A DNA stretch of 23,728 bases, taken from assembly GCA_900546915.1 (NCBI GenBank), contig UREY01000029.1:1-23728 (forward strand), given 5' to 3'. The position numbers and the translations under genes are program-made. The notes beneath the pieces are model-generated. The model had not been told where the DNA came from, ran no database searches, and saw nothing but the letters and a program-made list of their open reading frames with translations. Source of the DNA: an uncultured Eubacteriales bacterium (GTDB taxonomy: Bacteria > Bacillota > Clostridia > Oscillospirales > Oscillospiraceae). Below are positions 1-7,540 of this stretch, one piece after another. Position 1 is the first letter of the stretch. Each line of letters begins with the position of its first letter.

Positions 1-62
1 GAGGAGCCGCAACCCGGGCGCAGATTGCGACCATCCTGATGCGTTTCCTGGAAAACCAATAA
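1..62 (+). CDS. C-terminal end of an SLH-domain surface protein (partial)
   Basis: Only the last 20 codons or so lie in the window, from base 3 to the TAA at 60-62. The readable end is ATRAQIATILMRFLENQ, which matches the end of the next gene (ATRAQAAAILMRFLENF) at nearly every position. That tail is the end of a third S-layer homology repeat, with its TRAQ motif. The gene is therefore the 3' end of another cell-wall-anchored surface protein lying directly upstream of the GH85 enzyme on the same strand. Its catalytic or binding part is outside the window, so its function cannot be stated. A strong terminator follows, so the two genes are probably transcribed separately. Confidence 0.85.
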   Translation, partial: GAATRAQIATILMRFLENQ

Positions 63-74
63 TTTCCCATGCAA

Positions 75-109
75 GGGGCAGGCCTGTGAGCCGGGCCTGC
101 CCCGCTTTT
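75..109 (+). terminator. Intrinsic terminator after the SLH-protein gene
   Basis: A perfect 10-bp stem, GGGGCAGGCC at 75-84 with GGCCTGCCCC at 94-103, closes a 9-nt loop and is followed by GCTTTT. It starts 12 bases after the stop codon, in the expected place for factor-independent termination. Confidence 0.85.
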
Positions 110-222
110 CATCCACCATATCTGTAAAAAGTATCGGTTCGATGGATGAAGCCTCTGCCTGTTTGTACCCTGAGGTTTTGTCCGCAATGCCATACAGCGA
201 CATCATGAATGGAGGAGCGCAA

Positions 223-3200
223 TTGAAACTTTTGAAAAGAGCCGTGTCGGCCTTGTGTGCGGCAGCCCTGTTGGCCGGCACCTTTGCCGGCGTCACGAAG
301 CCGGTCTCCGCAGCCGGAGCCGTTTTGGGCTATTGGCCGGAGCCATTGGAAATTCCCAATGAGTATTACTATGAAAATGAGACGCTGCAGCCCTATGGAT
401 CTTGTTTCCAGATCGACGAGCTGAAAAACTGGAGCCCGGACAACGATCCGGATGCCCGGTATAACCGCAGCGCCATTCCCCTGGCAGAGCGTTGGATGGG
501 ACCCAATGTCAACCCATTGGCCTCCCGGGATGCCAAGGTGATGCCCTTGGCCATGGCCAACGCCCGGGCGAGTCAGGCGCCTTCCCAGGGAGGAGACGGG
601 GACTCGGCCTATGTATTTAATAATTTCCAGTATGTGGATATTTTCAACTTCTGGGGCGGTTCCTCGTCCGAGGGCCCCATTGCCATTCCCTCCCCGGAGA
701 TCATCGATGCGGCCCACCGCAACGGCGTGCCGGCGACCGGCACCATTTTCCTCCCCTGGGGCGACAGCACCTATGGCAATCAATTTGTCAGAGAAATGGT
801 AGAGCAGGACGAAGACGGTCGTTTCATTGCCGCCGACAAGCTGGTGGAAATTGCACAGTATTACGGCTTTGACGGCTATATCTTCAATGCCGAATCCGGT
901 ACCGGCGTGGCCGGCTTTAAAGAATTCCTGGAGTATCTCCAGGAGATTAAGCCCGATAACTTTACCATTACCTGGTACAACGGCTCCGGCAGCCTGTCCA
1001 CCGGCAGCATCCAGTCCTGGATGCAGGACGGAGACACCCGGGTTACGGACCACTGGTGGCTGGATATGTCCGGCAACGGCTACGTAGACAGCACCATTCA
1101 GGCCGCCCAGCAGACCGGCGTCAACCCGTGGAACATTCACTCCACCTGGGAATACTGGCCGATGTCCGGTATGTCCGGCGTAAAGGGCGGAAACTATCAA
1201 GCCCGTTTGGATGAAAATGGGATCTTGAAATGCTCTTTGGGTATCCTGGCTCCCACCTGCACCCTGACCCAGGCTACCAGCTCCGAGGATTTCTTGAATA
1301 ATCAGGATCAGAAGCTGTGGGTGGGACCCACCTATGATCCGTCTTCTACATACCGTCCGACCAATGAATTCTGCGGCTTTGCCAGCCTGGTAGCCGATCA
1401 GACTCCGGTCATCGGCACGGATTTTGTCACCAATTTTACTGCAGGTAACGGCTACCGCTTCTATGAGAATGGCGAAGTGGTGGGCAAAGAGGACGGCTGG
1501 TACAACCGGTCCCTGACCGATGTGCTGCCCACCTGGCGTTGGATCATCGAATCCGAGGGCCAGAAGCTGGATGCCGTCATCGACTATGCCGATGCCTGGT
1601 ATGCCGGCACCTCCATGAAGCTGTCCGGCTCCATGGATGCGGGAAAATCCAACCACGTCAAGCTCTATAGCGCGCAGCTGGAGATTACGAAGGACAGCGA
1701 ATTTTCCATGACCTATAAGACGCCGGTTGCCGGTGTCCAGGTGGAGCTGGGCCTGTGCTTCGGCGATACCTACGATGCGGAAAACTTTAAATTCTATCCC
1801 CTGACCACCACGGCAGACGGCCAGTGGAATACCACCACCATCGATTTGTCGGAAGACGCAGGAAAGACTGCCATTGCCATCTCCCTGCGCTTTACGGCTC
1901 CCGACGGCGTGGAGGACTATGCCGTCAACGTAGGTCAGATGGCCTTCACAACCGACCGTACCGCTCCGGAGGCCACGTCCGGCGTCACGCTGGACGAAGT
2001 GATTTACCCCACGGATAAGACCATGGAAGCCCGGGTGTACTGGGAAAAGGCCGAGAACGCCTTTATGTACCGGATCTATCGGGTGCACACCGACGGGACC
2101 CGGGAGTTTGTAGGCGCGACCCCCAGCGACGCCTTCTACCTGGGCAGCTATGAAAAGGAAGCGGGAGAGACCGCCTGCACCTTTGAAATTGTCTCCTATT
2201 CCGAGAACTTTGTAAAGGGCGGCACCCAGACCTTCTCCATTGCCTGGCCGGAAGAAGTGGAGGACGGTTTTGTGCCTGTGTTTGAAGAGGGCGAAAACCT
2301 GGCTCTGAAGCAGCCGGTTATTTCCAGCGTGACCTGTGTGGCAGACGGCCCCGTTCACCAGCTCAACGACGGCACGGTGCTCAACGGCAGCAAGTGGTGC
2401 AGCAACTCTACCCAAGGCTACGCGGTAATCGACCTGGGGGAGAACAAGACCATTCAAAGATGGGTGGTCTACCATGCCAACTGTCCCGGCGCCGGTGAGA
2501 GCGTGGACATGAATACGGTGGACTTTGACTTCCAGTATGCGCCGGACGACGGCGGCGCCCTGCTGGATCCGGACGACAGCGCCAGCGTTGAACGAGTGAA
2601 GCGCCTTGACTACACCGTGGCAGACGCGGTGACCGGTAACAAGCAGGATGTGACGGACCGAAACCTGGACGAGCCCATCACAGCCAGATATATCAAGCTG
2701 AACGTGACGAAGAGCGACAACTCCGCTTGGAAAGCCATTCGGATCTATGAGTTTGAGGTCTACGAGAAGGCCGCCATCAACAATACGCCTTCTCCTTATG
2801 AGCGCAACGTCACCGTAAAGAACCGCGAGGGGGCGGCGGATACCGTTGTGGTGGACAACGTCCCCATGCAGTATTCCTCCGGCACCTATTCCGACAAAAA
2901 CGGCGTGTTCCACGAGGACACCGGTAAGGTCCGGCTGTTTACAGATCTGACCTCGGAGGAGCCCATTGCTGTGGTCAAGGCCGTTCAGCCCGACGAGTCC
3001 TATAAGCAGCGGGGCGTGGGCATCGCCACGTTTGAGGGCTTGGAGCTGAATCCCGAGGGCGGCCGCCTGTTCTATGATGTGCTGGACGGCTCCGGCCCCG
3101 AGGTGACCAACAGCCGCCGGGCCAGTGTGTATTACGCACCGGAGACGGGCACGCCCTCTCAAGCTCCGGCTACCGTAACTCTGAGCCGGACCACCGGCGG

Positions 3201-6200
3201 CGTTCAGCTGCGGAAGCAGTATGCGACCCTCACGGCCACCGGTTTGGAGGAGGGCGCCACCATGAAGATCTTTGCTTCCGCCGACGCCCAGACTCCGATC
3301 CTGCACACCTTGCCTGCGGTAAACGGTGTGATCACCCAGACCAGGGTGCCTCTGGATCCGGAGGGCGGCACCGTCTATTATGAAATCTACAAAGAGGGCA
3401 AACCGGACTCGGAGCGCTATGCCCTGGAATATGGCGATCCCATGGAGCTGGCGGCGGACCTGACCGGTTTGCAGGAGTTGATTGCCAAGTGCGAGACCAT
3501 CCGGCAGAGCGATTGCACCAGCGCCACCTGGACGGCCTTTGCCGAGAAGCTGGACGCCGCCCGGACAGTGGCTGCAGGGACGCCCAAGGCGGCGGAAGCC
3601 GAGGCTGCCCGGGCCGCCCTGAACGAGGCTTATGCACAGCTGCGCTTTAAGGGCAACCATCAGCGGCTGGACGAGCTGTGCCGGGAGTTTGAAGCGGCTT
3701 ATCCCGAGACGGATTACACGGTCGGCAGCTTTGCCAAGTTCCAGACGGCTCTGCAAGCGGCCCAGGCGGCCATTTCCGCCGACGACAGCAGCAGCTACCA
3801 GCTGGAGCAGCTGCGCATTGATCTGGAGGCCGCAGTGCGCGGACTGGTGAAGCAGTCGGAGGTATCGGTGACCCGTGTGACCGTAACGCCTGAGACGACT
3901 CAAGTTCTCCCGGGCGGCAGCGTGCAGTTCACCGCCCGTGTGGAGGGAACCGGGGATCCCAGCCAAGAGGTGACCTGGTCTCTGGAGGGCCAGACCAGCA
4001 CGGAAACGGCTCTGACAGACGGCGGCCTGCTGTCCGTAGGCCGGGATGAGCCCGCCGGTGCGCAGCTGACGGTTTATGCCGCATCCGTAGAGGACTCCAC
4101 CAAGACCGCACGCGCGACGGTTACCGTGGTGGAGGATGTAGAGCCCACGGAGCCCACCGATCCCAGTGAACCCACGATTCCGGGCCTGGACGAGGACACA
4201 AATGTGGCGCTGGATGCAACGGTGGTTGCATACAACGGCCCGGAAGCTGGAAGCAGCATGAACGGCGCTCTGGGCGGCAACAGCGGCCCCGAAAAGCTGT
4301 TTGACGGCGCCTATGCCAATGCCGACACAGATAAGTGGTGTGTGGACGGCGATAATATGTGGGTTGCCTTTGACATCGGCGAGGAAAAAGATGTCGCCAG
4401 GGCGATCTTGTATCATGCCGGCGTGGCGAATGAATATCCGCCGGAGAAAATCAACACCTCGGACTTCCAGCTGTATACCTTAAATACCGCGAAGATTTCC
4501 GTTGAGGACTTGCTGGCCAAATCCTTTGCCGAGCGCAGTACAATTTTGGCCGATAACAGCTATTGGACGCTGGTGGCGGATGTCTCCGGCAACACCAGCA
4601 ACATCACAACCCACGACTTTGAGACGGAGAATGCCCGCATCTTTAAGCTCAACGTGAGCAAAACCGACACCACCGGCTGGGCCGCTTGTGTTCGGATTTA
4701 CGAACTGGAGCTGTATGCCTATCAGGAGAGCTCCGTACCTGGTGTGGAGATTACGGTGACGCCCAGCGAGCTGCGGGTGGATGGCAATCCCGGCCAGAAG
4801 GGACAGTTTACCGCCGTGGTCACGGGCACGGACGATGTGGCGGTTACCTGGTCCATCAGCGGCAATACCAGCGCCCAGACGCTCATTGAAAACGGGCAGC
4901 TGTTCTTTGGCGCCGATGAGACGGCGAAGGTGATGACCGTCACGGCAACCTCTCATGCGGATCCCACGAAACAGGCGTCTGCCACGGTTTATGTGGAGGA
5001 TGAAACGTACTCCATTACGATCAGCAGCGACATCGCCCACGGTACGGTTACTGCGGATCGAGCGGAGGCGGCCGAAGGCGAGCAGGTTACGCTGACGGTT
5101 ACCCCGGAAGCAGGCTATGTTTTGAAACCCGGCTCCTTACAGGTAAACGGCGTGCCGGTTGAGGGGACAACCTTTGTGATGCCCGGTGAAGACGTTGTGA
5201 TCACAGCCGAGTTCATCTCGGATGAGACAGAGGCGCTCTTGGCCGCCGCCCAAGCAGCGGCCCAGGCGGCAGAGGATGCCCAGGAGCAGGCGGAGGCGGC
5301 CCAGGCCGCAGCCGAAGCGGCGGAACAGGCTGCCCGGGAGGCAGCGGCATCTGCTGCAGAGGACAAAGCTGCTGCCGAGGCAGCCAGAGCTGCCGCAGAG
5401 ACGGCCAAAGCCAAGGCAGAGGCGGCCCAGGCCGCAGCCGAAGCTGCCCGGGAGGCAGCGGAAGAAGCGGCAAGTGCGGCGCAGGCGTCCAACCTGGCTG
5501 CCGCCCAGGAAGCTGCGAAAGCCGCTGAAGCTGCTGCCCAGGCTGCAGGCTCTGCGACGGAAGCCGCTCAGTCCGCCCAAGCTGCCGCCGAAGCCGCTGA
5601 GGCCGCCCAGGAGGCCCGGGAGGCTGCCGAAGCCGCCCAAGCCAGAGCAGAAGCGGCTCAGAAGGCTGCCGAAGAAGCTGCAGGAGCAGCCGGAGAAGAC
5701 CGGACTGCTGCCCAGGCTGCCAAGGCGAAGGCAGAGGAGGCCCAGAGACAGGCAGAGGAAGCCGCTCAGGCTGCAGAGCAGGCTTGGACAGCGGCAGAGG
5801 AATCGGCCGCTGCTGCAAAGGAGGCGCAGTTAGCCGCCGCCCAGGAGGCTCAGAAGGCCGCCGAAGCGGCCGCCCAGGCAGCTGTCTCTGCTGCGGAGGC
5901 CGCAGAGAGCGCCGCTCAGGCCGCTCAGGCGATGGAGAAGGCGCAGGCTGCCCAGGCCGCCGCAGAGGCTGCGGCTCAGGTAGCGGAAGAGGCTGCGGAG
6001 AAGGCCGCCGAAGCTCAGAAACGGGCGGAAGAGGCGGCAGAGTCCTCCGCTGAGAATCAGGAAGCCGCTCAGCGGGCTGCGCAGGAAGCCGAAGAGGCCC
6101 GGGAGGCCGCCCAGGCTGCCCGGAAGGCTGCCGAAGAGGCCCAGACTGCTGCAGAAACCTCCAGACAGGCGGCGGAAGCTGCCAACCTGGAAGCTGCCGA

Positions 6201-7140
6201 GGCGGCGGCTGAGGCTGCGGAGTATGCCCGGAAGGTGGCCGAGACCTACGGGGAAATTGTAGAGATTAAAGCTGAGATGGTAGAGTTCCTGGCGGAAGCC
6301 CAGAAGGCGGCGGAAGAAGCGGAGGCCGCGCAGAAGGCAGCCGAGGAAGCGCAGAAGAAGGCAGAGGAGGCGGCGCTGGCGTCTACCAAGTACCGTGCCC
6401 TTCTCGACCTGGCTACGTATGCCGACCGGGACGACTACGCCCGTCCGCAGCAGAAGCTGTTGGCAGCCGCCATCCAGGCCGGTCAGGACGCCATCCAGGC
6501 AGCCGCCGACATTCCGGAGGTGGAAGAAGCTCTGGCAGGGGCCAAGAAGGCCATAGACGCCATTCCCACCCGTGCCGAGCTGGAGGCGAAGGAGCTGCCG
6601 TATACCGACGTGAAAGAGGGCGCGTGGTATTATCAGGCTGTGCAGTATGCAGTGAACCAGGGCCTGTTCCAGGGGACGACGGAAAGCACCTTCTCGCCCA
6701 ACGGGACGATGAGCCGCGCCATGGCGGTGACCGTGCTGTATCGGCTGGCAGGATCGCCGGAGGTAGAAGGCACTGTGGACTTCACGGACGTGGATGCAGA
6801 GGCGTACTACTACCGGGCCCTGGTATGGGCTTGGGAAGCTGGAATCGTCCAGGGAGTGGATGCGGAAAGATTTGCTCCTCAAAGTATGGTAACCCGGGAG
6901 CAGCTGGTGAGCTTGCTGTACCGGTACGCCCAGACGCAGAACATGGACGTGAGTGAGAAGGCGGATCTGGGAGACTATGCCGATGCAGAGCAAGTGAGCG
7001 CGTATGCCCGGGAGGCGATGGCATGGGCCATCGGCAACGGTATCGTGGAAGGCGTAGACGCCGCGACGCTGGCGCCGAAGGGCACAGCCACCCGCGCCCA
7101 GGCTGCCGCCATCCTCATGCGGTTCCTGGAGAATTTCTAA
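223..7140 (+). CDS. SLH-anchored GH85 endo-beta-N-acetylglucosaminidase with discoidin domains and alanine-rich stalk
   Basis: This is a secreted 2305-aa surface enzyme predicted to cleave the chitobiose core of N-glycans. The start is taken as TTG 223: GGAGGA lies at 211-216, and the product begins MKLLKRAVSALCAAALL, a signal peptide with likely cleavage after VSA (residue 30). The in-frame ATGs at 142 and 205 lack a good ribosome site and would put a hydrophilic tail before it. Domains: GH85 barrel about 34-440, with N222-x-E224 in GYIFNAES and Y252 in WYNG matching the family's catalytic residues; accessory beta-sandwich and Fn3-like region to about 690; F5/8-type C (CBM32-like) 690-848; FIVAR-like helices 1073-1209; Ig-like 1215-1306; Pro/Thr linker; second F5/8 C 1327-1501; Ig-like 1507-1593; InlB-type repeat 1596-1666; alanine-rich stalk 1667-2056; three SLH repeats 2127-2305. 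The family call is firm. Glycan specificity is not readable from sequence. Confidence 0.93.
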   Translation: MKLLKRAVSALCAAALLAGTFAGVTKPVSAAGAVLGYWPEPLEIPNEYYYENETLQPYGSCFQIDELKNWSPDNDPDARYNRSAIPLAERWMGPNVNPLASRDAKVMPLAMANARASQAPSQGGDGDSAYVFNNFQYVDIFNFWGGSSSEGPIAIPSPEIIDAAHRNGVPATGTIFLPWGDSTYGNQFVREMVEQDEDGRFIAADKLVEIAQYYGFDGYIFNAESGTGVAGFKEFLEYLQEIKPDNFTITWYNGSGSLSTGSIQSWMQDGDTRVTDHWWLDMSGNGYVDSTIQAAQQTGVNPWNIHSTWEYWPMSGMSGVKGGNYQARLDENGILKCSLGILAPTCTLTQATSSEDFLNNQDQKLWVGPTYDPSSTYRPTNEFCGFASLVADQTPVIGTDFVTNFTAGNGYRFYENGEVVGKEDGWYNRSLTDVLPTWRWIIESEGQKLDAVIDYADAWYAGTSMKLSGSMDAGKSNHVKLYSAQLEITKDSEFSMTYKTPVAGVQVELGLCFGDTYDAENFKFYPLTTTADGQWNTTTIDLSEDAGKTAIAISLRFTAPDGVEDYAVNVGQMAFTTDRTAPEATSGVTLDEVIYPTDKTMEARVYWEKAENAFMYRIYRVHTDGTREFVGATPSDAFYLGSYEKEAGETACTFEIVSYSENFVKGGTQTFSIAWPEEVEDGFVPVFEEGENLALKQPVISSVTCVADGPVHQLNDGTVLNGSKWCSNSTQGYAVIDLGENKTIQRWVVYHANCPGAGESVDMNTVDFDFQYAPDDGGALLDPDDSASVERVKRLDYTVADAVTGNKQDVTDRNLDEPITARYIKLNVTKSDNSAWKAIRIYEFEVYEKAAINNTPSPYERNVTVKNREGAADTVVVDNVPMQYSSGTYSDKNGVFHEDTGKVRLFTDLTSEEPIAVVKAVQPDESYKQRGVGIATFEGLELNPEGGRLFYDVLDGSGPEVTNSRRASVYYAPETGTPSQAPATVTLSRTTGGVQLRKQYATLTATGLEEGATMKIFASADAQTPILHTLPAVNGVITQTRVPLDPEGGTVYYEIYKEGKPDSERYALEYGDPMELAADLTGLQELIAKCETIRQSDCTSATWTAFAEKLDAARTVAAGTPKAAEAEAARAALNEAYAQLRFKGNHQRLDELCREFEAAYPETDYTVGSFAKFQTALQAAQAAISADDSSSYQLEQLRIDLEAAVRGLVKQSEVSVTRVTVTPETTQVLPGGSVQFTARVEGTGDPSQEVTWSLEGQTSTETALTDGGLLSVGRDEPAGAQLTVYAASVEDSTKTARATVTVVEDVEPTEPTDPSEPTIPGLDEDTNVALDATVVAYNGPEAGSSMNGALGGNSGPEKLFDGAYANADTDKWCVDGDNMWVAFDIGEEKDVARAILYHAGVANEYPPEKINTSDFQLYTLNTAKISVEDLLAKSFAERSTILADNSYWTLVADVSGNTSNITTHDFETENARIFKLNVSKTDTTGWAACVRIYELELYAYQESSVPGVEITVTPSELRVDGNPGQKGQFTAVVTGTDDVAVTWSISGNTSAQTLIENGQLFFGADETAKVMTVTATSHADPTKQASATVYVEDETYSITISSDIAHGTVTADRAEAAEGEQVTLTVTPEAGYVLKPGSLQVNGVPVEGTTFVMPGEDVVITAEFISDETEALLAAAQAAAQAAEDAQEQAEAAQAAAEAAEQAAREAAASAAEDKAAAEAARAAAETAKAKAEAAQAAAEAAREAAEEAASAAQASNLAAAQEAAKAAEAAAQAAGSATEAAQSAQAAAEAAEAAQEAREAAEAAQARAEAAQKAAEEAAGAAGEDRTAAQAAKAKAEEAQRQAEEAAQAAEQAWTAAEESAAAAKEAQLAAAQEAQKAAEAAAQAAVSAAEAAESAAQAAQAMEKAQAAQAAAEAAAQVAEEAAEKAAEAQKRAEEAAESSAENQEAAQRAAQEAEEAREAAQAARKAAEEAQTAAETSRQAAEAANLEAAEAAAEAAEYARKVAETYGEIVEIKAEMVEFLAEAQKAAEEAEAAQKAAEEAQKKAEEAALASTKYRALLDLATYADRDDYARPQQKLLAAAIQAGQDAIQAAADIPEVEEALAGAKKAIDAIPTRAELEAKELPYTDVKEGAWYYQAVQYAVNQGLFQGTTESTFSPNGTMSRAMAVTVLYRLAGSPEVEGTVDFTDVDAEAYYYRALVWAWEAGIVQGVDAERFAPQSMVTREQLVSLLYRYAQTQNMDVSEKADLGDYADAEQVSAYAREAMAWAIGNGIVEGVDAATLAPKGTATRAQAAAILMRFLENF
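5221..6393 (+). repeat. Alanine-rich helical stalk with about 112-residue internal repeat
   Basis: About 390 residues made almost only of Ala, Glu, Gln, Lys and Arg, without proline and nearly without glycine, predict one long helix or coiled coil. Above the short AAE/AAQ periodicity there is a longer one. A block starting EDKAAAEAAR is followed 112 residues later by EDRTAAQAAK. Within the two blocks LAAAQEAAKAAEAAAQAA and LAAAQEAQKAAEAAAQAA line up at the same offset (nucleotides 5494 and 5830, exactly 336 apart). A third, shortened copy begins ENQEAAQRAA. Synonymous codons differ between copies, so the duplication is not recent. Confidence 0.8.
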
Positions 7141-7167
7141 GTTCAACAGCAGTTTAACCATGACAAA

Positions 7168-7205
7168 GGAGACCGGGCCCCCTTGGGGGTTCCGGTCTCC
7201 TGCTC
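7168..7205 (+). terminator. Hairpin after the GH85 gene, probable terminator
   Basis: GGAGACCGG (7168-7176) pairs with CCGGTCTCC (7192-7200), and an inner CCCCC/GGGGG pair closes a TT loop. It lies 28 bases after the stop codon. The following tract (TGCTCTTCT) is only moderately T-rich, so termination is likely but not textbook. Confidence 0.65.
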
Positions 7206-7396
7206 TTCTATGGCGACAGGCTCGGCTTGGTATGGCGCGCTGCTGACCGGGGCGGATTGGAAAGCGGCAACCAGACAGGCCCCAGAGCGTGTCCACCCCG
7301 TCGCCACGGCTCTGCCGAAACACCGGGATGACGGAGGGGATTGCTCGGCTGCCGCTTGTCGTGCAGGCGCGGAGGGCTTCCGCGAAGATACAAAAA

Positions 7397-7535
7397 AGGG
7401 GCGTCTCAACGCACATTGATTGCAAATGTTCTGTTAGTAAAGTTGTAAAAACGGCACAGAAAACGGAAAAACTCGTTTTCTGTGCCGTAAATGTTGGGTT
7501 ACTTTTTAAAAAGTTCTATTTTGAGACAACTCCCT
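7397..7535. repeat. Palindromic repeat element, copy A
   Basis: An imperfect palindrome of about 140 bases centres on a perfect stem, GGCACAGAAAACG (7453-7465) with CGTTTTCTGTGCC (7474-7486), around an 8-nt loop. The outer arms are weaker but carry matching GTCTCAA (left) and TTGAGAC (right) ends. The same architecture and sequence recur at 19772-19897. It sits 6 bases from the stop codon of the Na/Pi cotransporter gene. It contains no plausible gene. It may be a MITE-like or REP-like element, possibly serving as a 3'-end structure. The rest of the 7141-7540 gap (7206-7396) shows nothing I can identify. Confidence 0.75.
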
Positions 7536-7540
7536 CAGCG

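Noticed and set aside
109..4416. A 1435-codon open frame on the minus strand across the GH85 gene
   Set aside because: It lies antisense to a well-supported secreted enzyme, has no domain pattern, is rich in Gly, Leu, His and Val as expected from the complement of GC-rich third positions, and has no convincing ribosome site.
5213..6053. Several Arg/Pro/Leu/Gln/Gly-rich open frames on both strands
   Set aside because: They are shifted or antisense readings of the alanine-rich stalk, whose biased codons suppress stops in all frames.
5221..6393. A CRISPR-like or recent tandem DNA array in the stalk region
   Set aside because: The repetition is at protein level; DNA copies differ at many synonymous sites and there are no spacers.
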